From positions 558,001 to 622,000 of the forward strand of contig NZ_QTJX01000001.1 of assembly GCF_003382275.1 (NCBI RefSeq): a DNA stretch of 64,000 bases, in the 5' to 3' direction. The notes under the pieces are model-generated. The model was not told the DNA's origin and made no database searches. It saw only the letters and a list, made by a program, of their open reading frames with translations. The DNA comes from Flagellimonas nanhaiensis (GTDB taxonomy: Bacteria; Bacteroidota; Bacteroidia; Flavobacteriales; Flavobacteriaceae). Shown here one piece after another: positions 45,025-53,134 of this stretch (position 1 is the first letter of the stretch; each line of letters begins with the position of its first letter). The position numbers and the translations under genes were made by a program.

Positions 45025-45963
45025 ATGGAACCAAAAGAAACATATGCAGGGATACCGGAGGAATATGCCTCCTTGGAAAAGTCCAAGGTAGTACTTATTC
45101 CAGTCGCTTATGATGGTACAAGTACATGGGGCAAAGGTGCTGACAAAGGCCCCAAAGCATTTTTGGAAGCTTCGGAGAATATGGAACTCTATGACATTGA
45201 AACCAATAGTGAAGTATATCGGGAGGGAATCTATTTAACGGAAACATTGGATGGGTTCAATTCTCCAGATGATATGGTGAAAACAGTCCATAATGTGGTC
45301 AAAGAATTTGTTGGTCGGAAAAAGATGGTCACCATGGTGGGCGGAGAACATTCAGTATCCATCGGAGCTATCAGGGCCGTCGATGAAGCTTATCAGGGAC
45401 TTACAGTTCTCCAAATTGATGCACATGCCGATCTGAGAAAGGAATACAACGGCTCCAAATACAACCATGCCTGTGCCCTGTATGAAGCTTCACAGACCAC
45501 CAACCTTGTACAGGTAGGGATTCGAAGTATGGATATATCGGAGGTGTCGGTCATGAATAAGGACAATGTCTTTTTTGCCCATGAAATGGTCACAGATGAT
45601 TTTTGGATGGACAATGTTCTGGATTTGATGACGGAGCATGTTTATATCACCTTCGATTTGGACGCCCTGGACCCCTCAATTCTTCCATCTACTGGAACGC
45701 CCGAACCCGGCGGCCTTTTTTGGTACGAGACCCTAGAGTTTCTTAAACGAATTTTCAAGGAATGCAATGTGGTCGGCTTTGATATTGTGGAACTCTGTCC
45801 CAATGAGAGGGAAAGATCTTCGGATTTCTTGGCCGCAAAACTTTACTATAAAATGTTGAGCTACAAGTTCAATCAGGATTTGGACGAAATAGAGGATGAA
45901 TATGAACAACCGTACAATTTTGAAAAATTTGAAAGGAATGGTGAGCAATATGATGAAAAGTAA
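45025..45963 (+). CDS. speB: Agmatinase
   Basis: A 312-residue ureohydrolase. Metal motifs VGGEHSVSIG, QIDAHADLR, YNHACAL and FDLDALDPSILPSTGTPEPGG are complete for the two-Mn site of the arginase/agmatinase family. It hydrolyses agmatine to putrescine and urea. The gene pair with the decarboxylase upstream and the overlap with the deoxyhypusine synthase-like gene downstream indicate one polyamine operon. Confidence 0.93.
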   Translation: MEPKETYAGIPEEYASLEKSKVVLIPVAYDGTSTWGKGADKGPKAFLEASENMELYDIETNSEVYREGIYLTETLDGFNSPDDMVKTVHNVVKEFVGRKKMVTMVGGEHSVSIGAIRAVDEAYQGLTVLQIDAHADLRKEYNGSKYNHACALYEASQTTNLVQVGIRSMDISEVSVMNKDNVFFAHEMVTDDFWMDNVLDLMTEHVYITFDLDALDPSILPSTGTPEPGGLFWYETLEFLKRIFKECNVVGFDIVELCPNERERSSDFLAAKLYYKMLSYKFNQDLDEIEDEYEQPYNFEKFERNGEQYDEK

Positions 45964-46927
45964 AGGGGAAATTTCCCAGTTTTTGGAAAAGCACTTTTTG
46001 CATTTCAATGCGGCATCGCTGGTCGATGCGGCAAAAGGGTATGAAGCGCAGCTGGAACAAGGTTCCAAAATGTTGGTGTCATTGGCTGGAGCGATGAGCA
46101 CGGCAGAGTTGGGCAAGATTTTTTCGGAAATGATCCGTACTGAAAAAGTACATATTATATCATGTACAGGTGCCAACTTGGAAGAGGACATTATGAACCT
46201 TGTTGCCCACTCGCATTATAAAAGAGTACCTCATTATAGGGATTTGACCCCACAAGATGAATGGGATTTGTTGCAGAATGGTCTAAATAGGGTTACGGAC
46301 ACTTGCATCCCCGAAGAAGAAGCATTTCGACGGTTACAGGAGCATATTTTTAAAATATGGAAGCAGGCTGATGAAAATGGGGAGCGATTGTTTCCACATG
46401 AATTTATGTACCGCCTTTTACTCTCAGGTGTCTTGGAAGAACACTATGAAATTGATATAAAAGATTCCTGGATGTTTGCCGCTGCCCAAGCCAATCTGCC
46501 CATGGTAGTACCAGGTTGGGAGGACAGTACCATGGGTAATATTTTCGCCAGTTACGTTATCAAAGGACAACTCAAGGCCAGTACCATGAAATCAGGTATT
46601 GAGTATATGACCTTTTTGGCAGAGTGGTACAAAAGCAATAGTAAGAATGGAATAGGCTTTTTTCAGATAGGTGGCGGTATCGCAGGAGATTTCCCAATTT
46701 GTGTTGTACCAATGCTTTATCAGGATTTAGAGGAAACTGATACACCGTTTTGGAGCTATTTCTGCCAGATAAGCGATTCCACTACCAGCTATGGCTCATA
46801 CTCGGGTGCCGTGCCAAACGAAAAAATCACATGGGGAAAATTGGATATAGGTACACCAAAATTCATTATAGAAAGTGATGCTACAATTGTTGCCCCTTTG
46901 GTTTTTGCCTATTTATTGAATATGTAA
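45950..46927 (+). CDS. Deoxyhypusine synthase-like protein
   Basis: A 325-residue protein of the deoxyhypusine synthase family. The start is set at ATG 45950 (MMKSKGEISQFLEKHFLHFNAA), overlapping speB by 14 bases; an upstream in-frame start adds 18 residues inside speB. NAD-site pattern LAGAMSTAELGKIFSEMIR, HIISCTGANLEEDIMNLVAHSHY and the active-site Lys297 in ITWGKLD are retained. Bacteria have no eIF5A, so the usual substrate is absent; a spermidine- or putrescine-using reaction such as homospermidine formation fits the polyamine operon, but this is inference. Confidence 0.88.
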   Translation: MMKSKGEISQFLEKHFLHFNAASLVDAAKGYEAQLEQGSKMLVSLAGAMSTAELGKIFSEMIRTEKVHIISCTGANLEEDIMNLVAHSHYKRVPHYRDLTPQDEWDLLQNGLNRVTDTCIPEEEAFRRLQEHIFKIWKQADENGERLFPHEFMYRLLLSGVLEEHYEIDIKDSWMFAAAQANLPMVVPGWEDSTMGNIFASYVIKGQLKASTMKSGIEYMTFLAEWYKSNSKNGIGFFQIGGGIAGDFPICVVPMLYQDLEETDTPFWSYFCQISDSTTSYGSYSGAVPNEKITWGKLDIGTPKFIIESDATIVAPLVFAYLLNM

Positions 46928-46929
46928 TT

Positions 46930-47229
46930 ATGAAAAAAGGTATGTCAGGAAATATGAAAAGAGTAATTGTGGACTATAAAAAACTCAACGCTCCCTTGCT
47001 GGATTTGTTGGTAGAAAGATATCCTGATGGGTATGGGGACAGGGATATTATCAGCTTCCGCAATGCCCAAGGAGAATGGGTCGAATGTATTGAAGTTACG
47101 ACTGAGGACACCATGTACTTGGTAAAAGTGAGCAAGCGACTCACTACGGCCATGGAAGAATATGATGACAATGATTCAGATGAGGATGAAATTGACATTA
47201 GTGGATCCAATGATTTTGAAGAAGAATAA
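46930..47229 (+). CDS. Small acidic-tailed protein (99 aa)
   Basis: A 99-residue soluble protein of unknown function, 2 bases after the deoxyhypusine synthase-like gene. The first half (KRVIVDYKKLNAPLLDLLVERYPDGYGDRDIISFRN) looks folded; the last 25 residues are Asp/Glu/Ser rich (YDDNDSDEDEIDISGSNDFEEE) and probably disordered. The methionine at residue 9 (46954) is a good alternative start. Linkage to the polyamine genes may be only positional. Confidence 0.7.
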   Translation: MKKGMSGNMKRVIVDYKKLNAPLLDLLVERYPDGYGDRDIISFRNAQGEWVECIEVTTEDTMYLVKVSKRLTTAMEEYDDNDSDEDEIDISGSNDFEEE

Positions 47230-47266
47230 GTTATTGTATTAACCAAGATGGATTTTTAAAAAATGT

Positions 47267-47575
47267 ATGAAAACAGTTTTTATCATTTTTATGGTTTTGG
47301 GAATAACAGTTTCTGAGCCCATACAACAGGAAGAGTTCATTGTTGAAGCTACCTACATTGGTATAGAAGAAGGTGCTTACACCTTTGTTGATGATGACGG
47401 CTTGGAGTATGAGTTTTCAGATATTGACATCAAAGCTTCGAAGAAATACGACTTGGATTCAAATAAGTTTTTAGGGAGGAAATTTCAGGTTACCTATTGG
47501 ATGGAAACAGAAATTGGGGAAAATGATGAGGAATACGATGTTTATATCATTGTAAGCCTTGATTTGGTTGGCTAA
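47267..47575 (+). CDS. Hypothetical small exported protein (102 aa)
   Basis: A 102-residue protein with a hydrophobic N-terminus (MKTVFIIFMVLGITVSEP) that may be a signal peptide, followed by an acidic beta-rich domain (EATYIGIEEGAYTFVDDDGLEYEFSDID). No family recognised. It might be periplasmic. It lies between the 99-residue gene and a NUDIX gene. Confidence 0.6.
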   Translation: MKTVFIIFMVLGITVSEPIQQEEFIVEATYIGIEEGAYTFVDDDGLEYEFSDIDIKASKKYDLDSNKFLGRKFQVTYWMETEIGENDEEYDVYIIVSLDLVG

Positions 47576-47626
47576 CTCCAACCTTTGGCGGGATATTTTT
47601 ATGCGCCTTTCAACAAAAAGGGAAAT

Positions 47627-48079
47627 ATGAAGAAAATAGTCAAATCAAGATTATTGGCTGTTTGCGGATCCAAGGTTCTCATACTCAAAAAAGTAGGGAA
47701 ACCTTTGAGATATACACTTCCGGGAGGTGTAAAAAAACGAAAAGAAACTGATAAACAAGCCCTTATCAGGGAAACAGGTGAGGAAATAGAGTTGCAACTA
47801 ACCGAGGAGCAAGTACAGTTTTATATGTCACATGTTAATAAAACGGAAGCGGGGATAATAATTAAGAACTACTACCATGCCCATTTTGAACCCTTGAAAA
47901 TTAAAGTGTTGGAAAAGCATAAGTTTCAATCTGCACTTTGGTTGAACTGGAAGAAAGTGATTGGGTTTATGGATAAATCAGATAGATTGGCCGTTAAGGT
48001 ATATTTTAAAAATTTGAAAACGCAGAACAAAAACATGAGTAAAAATGAACGCACAATTTCATCTCGCATTGCCATGTAA
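47627..48079 (+). CDS. NUDIX hydrolase
   Basis: A 150-residue protein with a recognisable NUDIX box GGVKKRKETDKQALIRETGEEIEL (residues about 28-51): the first Gly, Glu at +6 and the REtGEE core are present, while the usual late Gly is Glu. Start at ATG 47627 is preferred to a TTG 42 bases earlier. The substrate (nucleoside diphosphate derivative) is unknown. The 3' end overlaps the VOC gene by 35 bases. Confidence 0.8.
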   Translation: MKKIVKSRLLAVCGSKVLILKKVGKPLRYTLPGGVKKRKETDKQALIRETGEEIELQLTEEQVQFYMSHVNKTEAGIIIKNYYHAHFEPLKIKVLEKHKFQSALWLNWKKVIGFMDKSDRLAVKVYFKNLKTQNKNMSKNERTISSRIAM

Positions 48080-48458
48080 GAATTTAGAGGAAACAAAAGT
48101 TTTCTATAGAGATACCATCATGGCCGGTTTGGGTAGAAATACGGAAAAATGGTTGGATGTAGATCTTTTCGGAAATCAACTGACATTTACTCAAGCAGGT
48201 GATTTCACATTTGATTTCAAGAATTATAAGTTAGACAATTACATATTGCCATCATTCCACTTTGGAGTCATTGTTCCTGTGGATATTTGGGGAGAACTTT
48301 ATACACGTCTTTTTCAAATGGATTTGGAGGTTACTACTGAGGCAACTTTTATGCAAGGCAAAAAAGGGGAGCACCTTTCTTTTTTCGTACAAGATCCTAA
48401 TGGATATATGCTAGAATTTAAGAGTTTTAAAGACTCTGAGGAGGTTTTTTCCGAATGA
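48045..48458 (+). CDS. VOC-family (glyoxalase/bleomycin resistance-like) protein
   Basis: A 137-residue protein with the VOC half-fold: HLALPCKNLEETKVFYRDTIMA at the start and FFVQDPNGYMLEFKSF at the end, with metal-like residues His6, His74-type and Glu near the end. The substrate is unknown; such proteins act as small dioxygenases, isomerases or binding proteins. It overlaps the NUDIX gene and is the last gene before the third att-like site. Confidence 0.8.
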   Translation: MNAQFHLALPCKNLEETKVFYRDTIMAGLGRNTEKWLDVDLFGNQLTFTQAGDFTFDFKNYKLDNYILPSFHFGVIVPVDIWGELYTRLFQMDLEVTTEATFMQGKKGEHLSFFVQDPNGYMLEFKSFKDSEEVFSE

Positions 48459-48654
48459 TGAAATCTCAGTATTTAGAAAGCCCATACTTTAATACAGTCC
48501 CATACCCAAATTTGTATTTGGTTGATTAAATTTACCGGTAAGTTTTACGTTTATCGTCCTTTTTTTCTCACTTGAGAAGCAAAGAGGTGAATACTAGCAA
48601 AACAACATTGTTGTTTTCAGAAAAACAGCGAGTTACATAATAGATGATGGTTCC

Positions 48655-48665
48655 GTCATCCCGAC
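48655..48665 (+). repeat. Third att-like repeat
   Basis: GTCATCCCGAC equals the last 11 bases of the 14-base att core. It is followed, as at attR, by a hairpin terminator ending in TTTTTGTTTTTATA. It may mark the outer end of a second, degraded island. Confidence 0.5.
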
Positions 48666-48687
48666 GAACCACTTTTCAGTGGAAACC

Positions 48688-48727
48688 AAGCATTGTCAAT
48701 GGATTACTTGACAATGCTTTTTGTTTT
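48688..48727 (+). terminator. Intrinsic terminator after third att-like site
   Basis: A 12-base stem AAGCATTGTCAA/TTGACAATGCTT with an 8-base loop is followed by TTTTGTTTTT. The tail resembles that of the terminator after attR. Confidence 0.75.
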
Positions 48728-48877
48728 TATAGAATTCATCTAGTCCAATATAAAAATCTAGGTTTGGCAAGATGAAAGGATACGTTCCTTTTTTATTACC
48801 AATAATTTGAGCTATTGGTGTGGTTTACTGAGGTTGCTAATAAAGAGTTCAGCACTTGAAGATTGTCATTGACAGCT

Positions 48878-50569
48878 TCAATCCACCTCAAAAACTTGAA
48901 TTTCTGAGACTCCTAATCTCAACCCAGCAAGTGGAGCTGCGGACAAGTCGGCAACTCCATCTGTGATGGTAAACTTTACCCATTTTACAGTTTTTGGAGG
49001 GAATTTGATTTCAGTAGGAGTTTGAGCACCGTTTGATGGAGCTGCATACATCCATTCCATGGAGCCATCACTGAACACAAAATACCCTTCTTTAATCCAT
49101 CGGTCTGCTGCTGGACTATCATATACTCGTATTCTATCAATCGTTTTTGCGTCATCCCATTCCAATTTGATCATAGCTCCTTTTCCTTCATGGGAAATCC
49201 ATTCCTTCGTTTTGTCTCCGGTTTTGGTATCAATGATACCGTCGATTACTGCCTCGGGTCTACTATCTTCTTCAAAGGAGGTTGCCCATACTTTTGCCAT
49301 CGGAGCAATGTTTTTTAAGTCTAGCTTCACTTCTTTGAATGGTTTATCCTTTAAGACAAAAGCGAGCTCGTGCATTGATGCCGCATAGCGATTTTGGTGA
49401 GGATTAATGTTCTGTACACTATAATTGCTAGCAACGGTCATCCAAGCACTGGTACCGTCATTGTTTATGAATTGAGACGTTATGTTCGGAAAATAGGTTT
49501 GAGCCCCCCAATCCCTCATGTAGTGCACAATTTTGTAAGGACCTGTTATCTTATCTGATTCCCAAAAAATGGTAACATTATACGGCAGGTTTTCTTCAGC
49601 TTCCTTGAGCCTGCAGGTCATCAAGATATACTTGTCCATTTTTGGAAAGTACGTTATGCTTTCGCTCCCTAGGTGATTGGGCCAATCTAAAATAGGCTTG
49701 GCATTCTCAACACCCTTTTCCCAGATGGGTTTGCCATTTCTGGTGTGGCCTGCAAAAAACTCATAGCTTTCGGCATTGGTAATGCTCTCGGGCGAGGCAT
49801 CAGCCCTGCATAAATATATGGCATCGCCCTTGTCCCAGTTGTTTTTGCCATTTCCAGAACTATATCCATGGGCACTCAAATAAATGTGTCCATCTTCAGC
49901 CTTGTCATTCTTGGCAAAATTTACTGCATGCGGGGTTCGAAATTTGGCTTTCCCTTTTTCATTGAAAAAGTTGCCATCAAGGTCAATGGCATTGGTCCAA
50001 TATTGATTTTTCCAATCAGGTTCAGTATTGGAGGTAAAATGGTTCCAGTTTTTTGAATACCTAAATCCATTGAAATAGCCTTCATCATTAAAGGCATTGT
50101 ACGTACCTATGTAGAACGTTTCATCTACAATGATGCTGACACAGGGGTAATAATTGGTACCACCTGCCCACATTCTTCCCAAGTTTTCAAATTTGAGGTT
50201 GAGGGGATCGCTACCAATGACTTTTGCTTGTCCCACTGCATTTGACCGGATATTGGAATTTGTTGAAAAACCGTCCATTTCCCCATCTGTCCAAGGAGAG
50301 TAGAGATTTCCATCATTCGCAGATTGTAAATACCACGTGTCCGCTGCAGTGTAATTGGCAAATCTACCGGTAAACACCACCTTGGTGATATCTTCCGATT
50401 GTTCAAAGGGACAATCGTTGGGAATCTCATTTTCCCATTCGTAATACGCATAGATGGGACTGTTTGCAGGATCAGCTTTGTCTCCTTCACGCTTTGTGTT
50501 GTCCGTTAGTTGGGCGGATAACAAATTCGTGATAAAAAAAATACAGATAATAAGTGATGCGCTTTTCAT
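48878..50569 (-). CDS. Secreted propeller-like protein with C-terminal discoidin-like domain
   Basis: A 563-residue exported protein with a signal peptide (residues 1-19, ending LLSAQ). The first 400 residues resemble five-bladed propeller glycosidase-like proteins (IYLSAHGYSSGNGKNNWDKGDAIYLCRA, YFPKMDKYILMTCR), and the last 150 (NIAPMAKVWATSFEEDSRPEAVIDG, IRVYDSPAADRW, VSEIQVFEVD) resemble a galactose-binding discoidin domain. Catalytic residues cannot be assigned. It is divergent from the LacI gene of the catabolic locus, so it may process the extracellular substrate. Confidence 0.65.
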   Translation of the reverse strand: MKSASLIICIFFITNLLSAQLTDNTKREGDKADPANSPIYAYYEWENEIPNDCPFEQSEDITKVVFTGRFANYTAADTWYLQSANDGNLYSPWTDGEMDGFSTNSNIRSNAVGQAKVIGSDPLNLKFENLGRMWAGGTNYYPCVSIIVDETFYIGTYNAFNDEGYFNGFRYSKNWNHFTSNTEPDWKNQYWTNAIDLDGNFFNEKGKAKFRTPHAVNFAKNDKAEDGHIYLSAHGYSSGNGKNNWDKGDAIYLCRADASPESITNAESYEFFAGHTRNGKPIWEKGVENAKPILDWPNHLGSESITYFPKMDKYILMTCRLKEAEENLPYNVTIFWESDKITGPYKIVHYMRDWGAQTYFPNITSQFINNDGTSAWMTVASNYSVQNINPHQNRYAASMHELAFVLKDKPFKEVKLDLKNIAPMAKVWATSFEEDSRPEAVIDGIIDTKTGDKTKEWISHEGKGAMIKLEWDDAKTIDRIRVYDSPAADRWIKEGYFVFSDGSMEWMYAAPSNGAQTPTEIKFPPKTVKWVKFTITDGVADLSAAPLAGLRLGVSEIQVFEVD

Positions 50570-50824
50570 TTTTTGGTTTGATTCTAATAAAAATAATACT
50601 CAGGCAGAGATGTGTTAAAGTAATTTGATTTAGGTCAGGTATAAAAAGTTTTAGACCAACAACTGTGGAGAACGGACAAGCACGTTGCAAATCTTTCAAT
50701 AGGGTGGGGACTAAAAGAGATGATCTGACCATAACTAAGTCAATCCAAAGCACCCATTTATCTGTTTATCCACTAGAGGTAAAAAAATATCTTCACGCGA
50801 CGATCATTTTCACAAAATTTTGCT

Positions 50825-50832
50825 TAAGTTTG
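50825..50832 (+). promoter_or_regulatory. Predicted -7 box of lacI
   Basis: TAAGTTTG fits TAnnTTTG; transcription would begin just before or inside the operator at 50840. Confidence 0.5.
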
Positions 50833-50839
50833 AATATTC

Positions 50840-50853
50840 CTAAACCGTTTTAG
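50840..50853. promoter_or_regulatory. LacI-type operator 1
   Basis: CTAAACCGTTTTAG, an imperfect palindrome centred on CG, lies 7 bases after the -7 box, suggesting autorepression of lacI. Confidence 0.65.
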
Positions 50854-50894
50854 TTTTCTTTCAAAAGATTTAATCACTGATAATTGGATAAAAC

Positions 50895-50912
50895 AACTAA
50901 ACCGATTTAGTT
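50895..50912. promoter_or_regulatory. LacI-type operator 2
   Basis: AACTAAACCGATTTAGTT is an 18-base palindrome with a single mismatched pair, 11 bases before the lacI start. The same 18 bases recur at 51964. Confidence 0.75.
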
Positions 50913-50923
50913 AGATTCTAAAA

Positions 50924-51943
50924 ATGAAAAGACTGTTCCTAAAAGATATCGCCAAAGAACTTAATGTCTCAAAAACGACCGTCTCTCTTGTTCTTAACAA
51001 TAAAGGGGATGAAAATAAGATCAGTCAAGACACACAACAAAGAATATTGGCTTATGCCAAAGAGCACAACTACGTGCCTAATCAATTGGCGCGGGGGCTC
51101 AGTAGAGGTAAAAGTGAGACTATCGGACTTATAATTCCCAATATTTCAGACGTGTTCTACGCAAGAATTGCCGGTTTCATTGAAAGACAGGCCAAAGGTT
51201 TAGGCTATACCGTGATTTTCAGTAGTTCTTATGAAGACCCTCAAAAGGAAGGAGAACTAATAAAATCAATGCTTGATCGCCAAGTGGATGGTCTTATTGT
51301 GGCTTCAACACAAAAGAACCAAAGCGAAATTGATGCTTTAAAAAATATCAATTTCCCTTTTGTCCTCATCGACAGACATTATCCAGATAGGGAAACCGAT
51401 TATGTTATCGTGGACAATTTTGAAGGTACCAAAAAAGCCACTGAACATTTAATTGACCAAGGAAGAAATAAGATTGGTTTTGTTACGCTAAAACCTGGTT
51501 TGGAGGTTATGCAACAACGATTGGTGGGTTATCAAGATGCTTTGATAAATGCTGGTATTAAACCGGACAAGAACCATGTAAGTGAGGTAAGTCGTGAGAA
51601 TTTCATGGAAGAGATGGGATTGGAAATCAAAAAACTAGTCGAATCTTCAAGTTCGGTAGATGCGATTGTTTTCTCCACTCATTACTTGGCCGCGGCAGGA
51701 CTTCGCGAATTGAAGCGTCTTAATGTTGAAGTTCCGAAAGAAGTCGCTGTAGTAAGTTTTGACGAACTGAATGCCTTTGATTTAACTGATCCTCCCATAA
51801 CATCGATAACACAGCCTGCTTCGGAAATTGGAAGACAGGCAGTAGATATTTTAATGGATAAAATGGAGGGTAAGACCAATGGCAGTATTGAACGGATTTT
51901 AGAAACCAAATTGACTATAAGAAAGTCATGCGGTGTTGCTTGA
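50924..51943 (+). CDS. LacI-family transcriptional regulator
   Basis: A 339-residue LacI regulator. The N-terminal HTH and hinge (FLKDIAKELNVSKTTVSLVLNN, then NYVPNQLARGLSRGKSETIGLIIP) precede a periplasmic-binding-like sensor domain (VDGLIVASTQ, VLIDRHYPD, GFVTL, VVSFDELNAFDLTDPPITSITQP). It probably binds CTAAACCG-type palindromes found before its own gene, before the 52017 operon and before the CoA-transferase gene. The inducer is likely a sugar or sugar acid from the pathway encoded downstream. No nearby gene points to another regulator. Confidence 0.93.
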   Translation: MKRLFLKDIAKELNVSKTTVSLVLNNKGDENKISQDTQQRILAYAKEHNYVPNQLARGLSRGKSETIGLIIPNISDVFYARIAGFIERQAKGLGYTVIFSSSYEDPQKEGELIKSMLDRQVDGLIVASTQKNQSEIDALKNINFPFVLIDRHYPDRETDYVIVDNFEGTKKATEHLIDQGRNKIGFVTLKPGLEVMQQRLVGYQDALINAGIKPDKNHVSEVSRENFMEEMGLEIKKLVESSSSVDAIVFSTHYLAAAGLRELKRLNVEVPKEVAVVSFDELNAFDLTDPPITSITQPASEIGRQAVDILMDKMEGKTNGSIERILETKLTIRKSCGVA

Positions 51944-51963
51944 GAATTAGTTTTTCAAACAAT

Positions 51964-51981
51964 AACTAAACCGATTTAGTT
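51964..51981. promoter_or_regulatory. LacI-type operator 3 before the catabolic operon
   Basis: AACTAAACCGATTTAGTT, identical to operator 2, is 35 bases before the first gene of the operon. Confidence 0.75.
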
Positions 51982-52016
51982 ATAAAGGTGTAATAAACTA
52001 GAGTAGTTAATAAGAA

Positions 52017-52436
52017 ATGGGGTTGATCGAAAAATATCAAATACCAGAAACAGGTGCTCATCCTTTTTTAATAAAGGACAGCTGGCAGGTCAGTAAGTTG
52101 AACTATCAAGCTAAAGAATATCAGGTGGGCAAGTTGGAATATTTCAACAAGCATGAGCACACGAATCGTGCATTGGCTTTGCTAAAGGGTAAGACAGTCT
52201 TGGTTTTTACACGAGATTTTGGTCAATACAACGTCGTTGCAATGAAACGTGGTTTGGCATACAATATTCCCAAGAAGACACACTATGCACTTGTTTTGGA
52301 AGAAGACAGCGAACTATTCAGCGTTGAGCCCCCCAATACGGACCAAATTGATACGGAGCGTAATCATTTGACTGAAGAGCATTTGCAGACAATACGAGAA
52401 AAGATAACCAAAGAATTTCAAAATTATCATGAGTAA
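52017..52436 (+). CDS. Cupin-like protein (copy 1)
   Basis: A 139-residue protein with a probable small beta-barrel (cupin-like) fold: HPFLIKDSWQVSKLNY, then ALLKGKTVLVFT and KRGLAYNIPKKTHYALVLEEDSELFSVE. It is a paralogue of the protein at 54611-55051, which shares HPFLI-DxWQ-LNY, the YNIPKxTxxA block and the SELF block. The function is unknown; sugar lactone or sugar-acid handling is possible. Its 3' end overlaps the RraA-type gene by 8 bases. It opens the LacI-controlled operon. Confidence 0.7.
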   Translation: MGLIEKYQIPETGAHPFLIKDSWQVSKLNYQAKEYQVGKLEYFNKHEHTNRALALLKGKTVLVFTRDFGQYNVVAMKRGLAYNIPKKTHYALVLEEDSELFSVEPPNTDQIDTERNHLTEEHLQTIREKITKEFQNYHE

Positions 52437-53133
52437 CACCAAACCACTTTGGAAAAATGACGATGAGCTATTCAACATAGCCAAAACAGAATTATTTGTG
52501 GCCTTGGTCGGCGATATTCTGGACAAGTTGGGGTACGAGCATCAGTTTTTACCACCTAACATAAAACCATTGCAAAATGACTTTGTGGTAATCGGCAGGG
52601 CCATGACGGTGCTAGAGGCAGATGTTTTTGAAGAATCTTCAAAGAACACCAAAAACCCACTCATGAAGAAGCCCTTCGGACTCATGTTTGAGGCTTTGGA
52701 CAGCCTAAGCAAAAATGAGGTTTACATATGTACCGGATCATCGCCCAATTATGCACTTTGGGGAGGGTTAATGAGCACTAGGGCCATAAAACTGGAAGCT
52801 GCAGGAGCAGTATTGCATGGATGGTCCAGGGATACCAATGAAATTTTGAAACTGGACTTCCCCACATTTTCCTACGGAGGGTATGCCCAGGACCAAGGTC
52901 CTCGTGGCAAAGTGATAGATTATCGTGTGCCCATTGAAATTGAAGGTACAAGAATCAATCCTGGTGATATTATTTATGGAGATCGGGACGGAGTTCTTGT
53001 GGTACCCAAAGAAGTTGAGGCAAAAGCCTTTAGCGGAGCTATTGAAAAGGCTAGGGGAGAGCAATTGGTCAAAAAAGCCCTTGAAAGCGGCATGAGCACG
53101 GTAGAGGCATTTGAAAAATTTGGAATCATGTAA
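52429..53133 (+). CDS. RraA-family aldolase/decarboxylase-like protein
   Basis: A 234-residue protein of the RraA / 4-hydroxy-4-methyl-2-oxoglutarate aldolase fold. LVGDILDKLGYEHQFLPPNIKPL, VVIGRAMTV, GGLMSTRAIKLEAAGAVLHGWSRDTNEI and YGDRDGVLVVPKEV are family motifs; the GWSRD Arg-Asp pair and the GDRDG block are typical of metal-dependent members that split or decarboxylate 2-oxo acids. In this locus it could cleave a 2-keto-3-deoxy sugar acid. It was long called a menaquinone methyltransferase-like protein, which is a misnomer. Confidence 0.85.
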   Translation: MSNTKPLWKNDDELFNIAKTELFVALVGDILDKLGYEHQFLPPNIKPLQNDFVVIGRAMTVLEADVFEESSKNTKNPLMKKPFGLMFEALDSLSKNEVYICTGSSPNYALWGGLMSTRAIKLEAAGAVLHGWSRDTNEILKLDFPTFSYGGYAQDQGPRGKVIDYRVPIEIEGTRINPGDIIYGDRDGVLVVPKEVEAKAFSGAIEKARGEQLVKKALESGMSTVEAFEKFGIM

Positions 53134-53134
53134 A

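Larger units (their letters stand above)
48459..48877. other. Non-coding region with partial tRNA-end repeat
   Basis: No gene is seen in these 419 bases. They hold an 11-base copy of the tRNA-Pro end (48655-48665) and a terminator (48688-48727). The part 48740-48877 follows the convergent minus-strand gene and shows nothing clear. Confidence 0.6.
50570..50923. other. Divergent regulatory region between secreted protein and lacI
   Basis: This 354-base region has no gene. It holds a -7 box (50825-50832) and two LacI-type palindromes (50840 and 50895) near lacI. No palindrome was found close to the secreted-protein start. Confidence 0.7.

Noticed and set aside
47585..47626. TTG start for the NUDIX gene
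   Set aside because: The added 14 residues show no family resemblance; ATG 47627 gives a standard start.
48655..48665. A further tRNA gene at the third repeat
   Set aside because: Only 11 bases match the tRNA end and no cloverleaf can be drawn upstream.
53111..53134. TTG start for the sugar permease inside the RraA gene
   Set aside because: An ATG at 53135, one base after the RraA stop, gives a typical permease N-terminus.
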